The notes beneath the pieces are model-generated. The model ran no database searches. It worked only from the letters and a program-made list of their open reading frames with translations, and was not told where the DNA came from. Below, piece after piece: positions 5,559 to 9,257 of a stretch of 9,257 bases of DNA; positions within the stretch are counted from its first letter, which is position 1; each line of letters begins with the position of its first letter. The stretch is from contig DEIJ01000118.1 in the NCBI GenBank assembly GCA_002352365.1, forward strand, positions 1-9,257, read 5' to 3'. A program made the position numbers and the translations under genes. This stretch comes from Dehalococcoidia bacterium UBA2777 (GTDB taxonomy: Bacteria > Chloroflexota > Dehalococcoidia > UBA2247 > UBA2777).

Positions 5559-6711
5559 GGCACTGCCTCCGTATCTCTTTGTGGATATAACCAAGAAAAT
5601 TGCTGAGAGGAAAGCTCGGGGAGAAGATGTGGTTAGCTTCGCCATTGGCGATCCTGACATCCCTACCCCGCCTCATATTATTGAGCGTCTCAGCCAAGCT
5701 GCCCGAGATCCTGCCAACCATCGCTATCCGGAGAGCGAAGGACTACCCCAACTTCGCCATGCCATCGCCGAATGGTATAAGCAGCGCTTCGGCGTTACCC
5801 TTGACCCGGATAAAGAAGTACTACCTCTCATTGGTTCCAAAGAAGGCATCGGGCATATCGCTCTGTGTCTTGTCAATGCTGGTGACCTCGCCCTGGTGCC
5901 TGACCCGGGATACCCAGTGTATTCTATAGGCACTATGTTCGCTGGCGGTGAAACTTATCCTCTTCCCTTAACTGAAGAGAATGATTTCTTGCCTGACCTC
6001 GACCAAGTCCCTCCGCAGGTAGCCCAGAGAGCTAAGCTTTTATGGATAAATTACCCCAATAATCCTACCGCAGCAGTGGCCGGAGTTGATTTCTTTGCCA
6101 ATGTGATCGACTTTGCCCGAAAGTATGACCTGGCAGTCTGTCACGATACCCCTTATACTGAAGTTGCCTTCGATGGTTATCGCCCCATTAGCTTGATGGA
6201 AGTACCTGGGGGTAAAGAAGTAGGAGTGGAGTTTCACTCTTTTTCCAAAAGTTATAACATGACCGGATGGCGGATAGGGATGGCAGTGGGTAACGCTCAC
6301 ATGATCAATGCCCTGATGAGGGTAAAATCAAACCTAGACTCGGGGATACCTCAAGCTATCCAATATGCTGCTATAGAGGCCTTGCGTGGACCTCAGGATT
6401 GCATTGGGGAGCATAATGCGATTTATCAGCGGCGGCGTGACCTGATGGTGAAGGTTCTTGGCGAGATAGGGTTAAAGATAAGACCTCCACAGGCAAGCCT
6501 TTACCTTTGGGTGAAGATTCCTCCCAGCTTTTCCTCAACCGAGTTTGCTGCCAAGCTGCTGGATGAGGCAGGGGTAGTGGTTACCCCGGGTATAGGTTAT
6601 GGGAGATATGGCGAGGGTTATATTCGCCTCTCTTTAACCATCCCGGATGATCGACTTGAGGAAGGAATAGCCCGGCTCAGAACTTGGTATAACAATGTAA
6701 AGTTGACATAA
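5536..6711 (+). CDS. dapL: LL-diaminopimelate aminotransferase (DapL-type, class I/II PLP enzyme)
   Basis: DapL makes LL-diaminopimelate directly from tetrahydrodipicolinate with glutamate as amino donor, bypassing the succinylated or acetylated intermediates. The 391 residues form a fold-type I aminotransferase. The PLP-binding lysine is K238 in H-S-F-S-K-S-Y-N-M-T-G-W-R. N176 lies in N-Y-P-N-N-P-T, D204 and Y207 in H-D-T-P-Y, and the carboxylate-binding R364 in Y-I-R-L-S. The segment G-S-K-E-G-I near 100-105 and V-P-D-P-G-Y-P-V-Y resemble DapL enzymes more than aspartate aminotransferases. The partner gene dapF, overlapped by 23 bases, supports this substrate. ATG 5536 has only a weak SD (GGCGGG), fitting coupled translation. 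The alternative is a related aspartate/tyrosine-type aminotransferase; specificity is inferred. Confidence 0.88.
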   Translation: MRLAKRIEALPPYLFVDITKKIAERKARGEDVVSFAIGDPDIPTPPHIIERLSQAARDPANHRYPESEGLPQLRHAIAEWYKQRFGVTLDPDKEVLPLIGSKEGIGHIALCLVNAGDLALVPDPGYPVYSIGTMFAGGETYPLPLTEENDFLPDLDQVPPQVAQRAKLLWINYPNNPTAAVAGVDFFANVIDFARKYDLAVCHDTPYTEVAFDGYRPISLMEVPGGKEVGVEFHSFSKSYNMTGWRIGMAVGNAHMINALMRVKSNLDSGIPQAIQYAAIEALRGPQDCIGEHNAIYQRRRDLMVKVLGEIGLKIRPPQASLYLWVKIPPSFSSTEFAAKLLDEAGVVVTPGIGYGRYGEGYIRLSLTIPDDRLEEGIARLRTWYNNVKLT

Positions 6712-6773
6712 AACTAACGACATAAATCAATTTATTGACATAAATTCTTGACATAAAATTGAAGTTGACATAA
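6703..6773 (+). repeat. Cluster of TTGACATAA direct repeats between the aminotransferase gene and hflX
   Basis: TTGACATAA occurs exactly at 6703-6711, 6735-6743, 6748-6756 and 6765-6773. A fifth, partial copy, GACATAAA, lies at 6719-6726. Start-to-start distances are uneven (about 14, 18, 13 and 17). The first copy contains the last two codons and stop of the aminotransferase gene, and the last runs into the SD of hflX (AAGGAG, 6772-6777). Each full copy holds the -35 consensus TTGACA, but I see no matching -10 elements. The uneven spacing and short unit rule out a CRISPR array. Function unknown. Confidence 0.75.
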
Positions 6774-6781
6774 GGAGCAAG

Positions 6782-7936
6782 GTGGGGGAGAATTTGTCGG
6801 TTACCCGGCCGGTGGTCGAGAGAGCTTTTCTTGTTGGGGTTGAGGCAAAAGGAGGGCGAAACAGGTGGTCAATAGAAAATTCCCTTGCTGAGCTAGAGCA
6901 GCTAGCCCGCACTGCTGGGGTGGAAGTGGTGGGAAAGCTGACACAGCGTCTGGATAGGCCATCGCCTAAGCATTATCTGGGCACAGGCAAGCTGGAGCAA
7001 TTGATAGCCTTCAAGGGAGAGAAAGGCTATAATGTGGTGATTTTCGACGATGAGCTGTCACCACGACAGCAGAGAACCCTTGAGGAAACCATTGAGGTTA
7101 AGGTCATCGATCGCACTGCCTTGATCCTGGACATCTTTGCCAAACAGGCACACACCCGAGAAGGACAACTGCAAGTCGAACTAGCCCAATATCAATACCT
7201 ATTGCCCAGACTTCGAGGCCAATGGAGCCACTTAGAGCGTCTTGGTGGTGGTATTGGTACCAGAGGCCCTGGTGAGTCTCAGTTGGAGACCGATAGACGC
7301 CTTATCCACCACAGGATTGAGAACCTCAAAGTCAAGATTGAGGCAATAAGAAAACATCGTCATCTCTATCGCCAGCAGCGCTCCAGGGTGGGCATCCCTA
7401 TTGTGGCACTGGTTGGCTACACTAATTCGGGAAAAAGTACTCTGCTGAATACCTTAAGCTCGGCCAATCAAGAAGTGGGGGATAGGCTATTTGCTACCCT
7501 TGATCCTCTGACACGCCGTATCACTTTGCCTAACAAGCAGCAGATACTGCTAACCGATACGGTGGGTTTCATCCACAAGCTCCCTCCTTACCTTTTGGCT
7601 GCTTTCAGGGCTACCCTTGAGGAACTTATGGATGCTGATTTGCTCCTCCACATTGTGGACATAACCCATAAGAGTGCTGTTCAGCAGTGCCAAACAGTAG
7701 AGGAAATCTTGAATGACCTGGGCCTTGCCCAAAAACCCAAACTTATTGCCCTCAATAAAATAGACTTGCTACCGAAGGGTGAGGAGCTGGAAGGTGCCAT
7801 TACTCACTTTACCCAGCAGTTCAACATGGAAAGCCAAGAGGTAGTGTCGATCTCAGCAGCTAAAGGCTGGGAGCTAGATAGACTAATGCATTTAATTAGT
7901 GGAATTCTGAAAGCACCCCTCAGTCAGGAAACTTAG
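6782..7936 (+). CDS. hflX: Ribosome-associated GTPase HflX
   Basis: HflX is a GTPase of the TRAFAC/Obg-HflX group that binds the 50S subunit and can split stalled or stressed ribosomes. The N-terminal HflX domain (about 14-125) is followed by a helical linker with the family signature G-G-G-I-G-T-R-G-P-G-E-S-Q-L-E-T-D-R-R (155-173). The G domain carries G1 G-Y-T-N-S-G-K-S-T (212-220), the G2 region F-A-T-L-D-P with T239, G3 D-T-V-G-F (259-263), G4 N-K-I-D (325-328) and G5 S-A-A-K (358-361). At 384 residues it is shorter than the E. coli protein, mainly at the C-terminus. The GTG start at 6782 is chosen because AAGGAG lies four bases upstream. It is probably the last gene of the dapF operon and meets the minus-strand recombinase gene tail to tail. 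Confidence 0.95.
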   Translation: MGENLSVTRPVVERAFLVGVEAKGGRNRWSIENSLAELEQLARTAGVEVVGKLTQRLDRPSPKHYLGTGKLEQLIAFKGEKGYNVVIFDDELSPRQQRTLEETIEVKVIDRTALILDIFAKQAHTREGQLQVELAQYQYLLPRLRGQWSHLERLGGGIGTRGPGESQLETDRRLIHHRIENLKVKIEAIRKHRHLYRQQRSRVGIPIVALVGYTNSGKSTLLNTLSSANQEVGDRLFATLDPLTRRITLPNKQQILLTDTVGFIHKLPPYLLAAFRATLEELMDADLLLHIVDITHKSAVQQCQTVEEILNDLGLAQKPKLIALNKIDLLPKGEELEGAITHFTQQFNMESQEVVSISAAKGWELDRLMHLISGILKAPLSQET

Positions 7937-7978
7937 GCCCCCACCCGGTAAAGTCAGAGAAATTCAAAAGCTGCCCCA
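7937..7978. other. Convergent intergenic gap
   Basis: These 42 bases separate the ends of hflX and the recombinase gene. No stable stem followed by a U run was found on either strand, so no intrinsic terminator can be called. Confidence 0.4.
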
Positions 7979-8911
7979 TTAGGTTTCTGTTCTCCTATGA
8001 TGGGTCTTATGTATTTGCCTCAGTTGCGGATTAGTGACGTGAGTATAAACCTGGGTAGTACTAACATTCTCATGCCCCAGCATCTCCTGAACTGAGCGAA
8101 GGTCGGCACCAGACATTAGTAAATCGGTGGCAAAGGAGTGCCTTAGAGTATGTGGGGTTGCCTTTATGGGTAAGCAGCTTTTTTTGGCATATTTGTCTAC
8201 AATCCGCTGCACCGACCTTACTGTTAGTCGCATTTTCTCACCGTCTCTTGCTGGCTCGACTCTTCCACTATAACGAATAAATAAAGGCTTAAAGCTATCA
8301 GTGCGGCTCTTTAAATAGCGGTCAAGCCAAAAAGCAGCCACATCGGATAGGTATGCTACCCTTGGTTTATGACCCTTACCAATGACTCCAAACTCCCTAT
8401 GCTCTATGTTTATTTGATCCCGGTTTAGTTTTACCAGTTCCGAGACTCTTAATCCGGCACTAAACAGAACCTCCAGAATAGCTCTATCCCTTAGCCCCAC
8501 TTGGCAAGATATGTCTGGACTCTCAAGTAACATCCCTATCTGGTCTATATCCAAGAATTCAACTGAGCGAGGTTTTTCTTTGGGCAGCTCTATTTTGCCA
8601 TAGGGCAATGTGGGGATATCACGCTGGACTGAAAGATAGCGCAAAAAAGCTCGTAACGCTATTATGTGGTAGGTTTGGGTGATTCTTTTAAGGGATTGGT
8701 CATAATCATCTCTCAGTCGGGCTAAATACACCCTATATCTTCGTACAAGTTCCAAAGTTATATCGCCGGGTAAAGTTTCGGGGGCGGTTTCATCAAGCCA
8801 GCCAGAGAACCGAACCAGATAATGTTTATAAGCGCAGATGGTTGATGGTGAACAGCCCTTCTCGATCTCCAAATATTCTAAAAACTCAGCAATTAACTGC
8901 TCTAAACCCAA
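7979..8911 (-). CDS. XerC/XerD-like tyrosine recombinase
   Basis: Site-specific tyrosine recombinase that cuts and rejoins DNA through a 3'-phosphotyrosine bond. It could act in chromosome-dimer resolution (Xer) or as the integrase of an element. With the chosen start it has 310 residues, close to XerC/XerD. The SAM-like core-binding domain spans about 2-100. The catalytic domain carries R155 (S-A-G-L-R-V-S-E), K179 (G-K-G-H-K), H254 and R257 (H-T-L-R-H-S-F-A-T), H280 (L-G-H) and nucleophile Y289 (V-Y-T-H-V), so it looks active. The TTG at 8911 follows AAGGAG (8921-8916) by four bases, the same spacing as hflX. ATGs at 8950 and 8947 would add 12-13 residues but lack an SD. The frame stays open up to 9235 only because it reads through tRNA sequence. 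Confidence 0.88.
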   Translation of the reverse strand: MGLEQLIAEFLEYLEIEKGCSPSTICAYKHYLVRFSGWLDETAPETLPGDITLELVRRYRVYLARLRDDYDQSLKRITQTYHIIALRAFLRYLSVQRDIPTLPYGKIELPKEKPRSVEFLDIDQIGMLLESPDISCQVGLRDRAILEVLFSAGLRVSELVKLNRDQINIEHREFGVIGKGHKPRVAYLSDVAAFWLDRYLKSRTDSFKPLFIRYSGRVEPARDGEKMRLTVRSVQRIVDKYAKKSCLPIKATPHTLRHSFATDLLMSGADLRSVQEMLGHENVSTTQVYTHVTNPQLRQIHKTHHRRTET

Positions 8912-8924
8912 GAGGCTCCTTAAG

Positions 8925-9014
8925 TTAATCTTGGTTCGTACAAGCATCATTGTACGACACGACTGTTGTATCACCCTTAGCTTTCTGTGGCAAGATGAGC
9001 CGTCGCCCCCCCAT
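8925..9014 (-). CDS. Possible 29-residue small protein or leader peptide before the recombinase
   Basis: The ATG at 9014-9012 is preceded by an excellent SD, GAGGAGGT (9032-9025), ten bases upstream. It opens a 29-codon frame beginning M-G-G-R-R-L-I-L-P-Q-K and ending in TAA at 8927-8925. An in-frame ATG at 9044 could extend it to 39 residues. The stop falls three bases before the AAGGAG that serves the recombinase TTG, as expected for translational coupling. The 3' end of the frame contains the perfect inverted repeat 8936-8957. No family or membrane segment is recognised. The SD quality and the stop position are the reasons to report it; chance is possible. Confidence 0.4.
   Translation of the reverse strand: MGGRRLILPQKAKGDTTVVSYNDACTNQD
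8936..8957. promoter_or_regulatory. Perfect 8-bp inverted repeat with 6-bp spacer upstream of the recombinase
   Basis: TCGTACAA (8936-8943) and TTGTACGA (8950-8957) are exact reverse complements around GCATCA. It lies 24 bases before the preferred TTG start, or directly over the alternative ATG starts. The layout fits three roles: an operator for a dimeric regulator, an RNA hairpin in front of the SD, or a recombinase core site, since tyrosine recombinases often use two arms around 6-8 bases. The arms do not match the usual dif consensus. Presence is certain; the role is inferred. Confidence 0.55.
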
Positions 9015-9087
9015 CTTTTTGCCAACCTCCTCAGGCTTATCCATGGGGCAATTCCCTGATACTTCCACAGTCTCCCTTGCCAAATAG

Positions 9088-9159
9088 TGGGCCCGGTAGG
9101 ATTCGAACCTACGACCAACCGGTTATGAGCCGGCCGCTCTGCCCCTGAGCTACGAGCCC
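9088..9159 (-). tRNA. tRNA with CAT anticodon (elongator Met, or Ile2 if modified)
   Basis: The minus strand folds as a complete 72-base cloverleaf. Acceptor GGGCTCG pairs with CGGGCCC with one wobble. The D arm is GCTC/GAGC with a short seven-base loop. The anticodon stem GCCGG/CCGGT closes loop CTCATAA, the variable loop has five bases, and the T arm is GTAGG-TTCGAAT-CCTAC. The discriminator is A and CCA is not encoded. It is not an initiator: the first acceptor pair is G-C and the three consecutive G-C pairs of fMet are absent (C29-G41). Whether the C34 is converted to lysidine, giving Ile2, cannot be decided by eye. It lies four bases after the tRNA-Gly fragment. Confidence 0.92.
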
Positions 9160-9163
9160 ACAG

Positions 9164-9210
9164 AGCGGGAGAAGGGACTCGAACCCTCGGCCACCTGCTT
9201 GGAAGGCAGG
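9164..9210 (-). pseudogene. tRNA-Gly (TCC), 3' fragment from the anticodon stem onward
   Basis: The minus strand from 9210 carries the anticodon arm CCTGC-CTTCCAA-GCAGG (anticodon TCC at 9203-9201), a five-base variable loop, the T arm GAGGG-TTCGAGT-CCCTT, the 3' acceptor strand CTCCCGC (9171-9165) and discriminator T9164. Everything 5' of the anticodon stem is missing: neither a D arm nor the partner GCGGGAG occurs in 9211-9257. The break falls exactly at the first base of the anticodon stem. Such 3' halves are what integrases leave at one end of an element inserted in a tRNA gene. A deletion, or a tRNA intron with the 5' half outside the window, are the alternatives. Confidence 0.75.
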
Positions 9211-9257
9211 AAAATACATTGCAATTGCTTAACAAAATGTCAGTTTCACAGATAGCA

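Noticed and set aside
6703..6773. Repeat cluster considered as a CRISPR array
   Set aside because: Units are only nine bases, spacers are 4-8 bases for the closer copies and uneven, and no cas genes are present.
8951..9235. Extension of the recombinase reading frame upstream to a start near 9235
   Set aside because: The extra residues are the translation of tRNA-Gly, tRNA-CAT and spacer sequence, and recombinases of this type begin near the chosen start.

Overview
The window looks like a bacterial chromosome segment of moderate G+C. The dapF - LL-diaminopimelate aminotransferase - hflX cluster, the MaoC-type double hot-dog protein, and the use of GTG and TTG starts after good Shine-Dalgarno (SD) sites fit Chloroflexota, most likely class Dehalococcoidia. 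That placement is an inference from gene content and order and was not tested.

Layout. Positions 1-3250 are a decayed accessory region. The only intact gene there is an MscS-type mechanosensitive channel (472-1332), preceded by a hairpin. Around it lie broken mobile genes: an IS256-type transposase running off the left edge, an internally deleted DDE transposase (1379-1825), an IS21 remnant with a frameshifted istB and a recognisable right terminus (about 1917-2451), a second IS256 fragment joined exactly to that terminus (2452-2541), a tyrosine-recombinase remnant (2534-2879) and a degenerate tRNA-Lys (2873-2958). A weaker second recombinase remnant follows at 3110-3246.

Positions 3251-4639 carry a possible small leader ORF and an intact 424-residue MaoC-like dehydratase/hydratase. 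A near-consensus promoter (4687-4715) then drives the best-defined operon. dapF (4734-5558) overlaps the DapL-type aminotransferase (5536-6711) by 23 bases, and together they make meso-diaminopimelate for lysine and, if present, cell wall. hflX (6782-7936) follows after a spacer built of TTGACATAA-like repeats.

Positions 7979-9210 are transcribed from the minus strand, convergent with hflX. In order of transcription they hold a 3' fragment of tRNA-Gly(TCC), a complete tRNA with a CAT anticodon, a possible 29-residue small ORF with a strong SD, and a complete XerC/XerD-like tyrosine recombinase. A perfect 8-6-8 inverted repeat lies just upstream of the recombinase. The tRNA-Gly lacks everything 5' of its anticodon stem, so the right edge probably enters an integrated element or a rearrangement.

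I found no convincing new defence or biosynthetic system. The most unusual signals are the layered mobile-element remnants with a readable junction, the broken tRNA-Gly, the small ORF plus inverted repeat before the recombinase, and the TTGACATAA repeat cluster.
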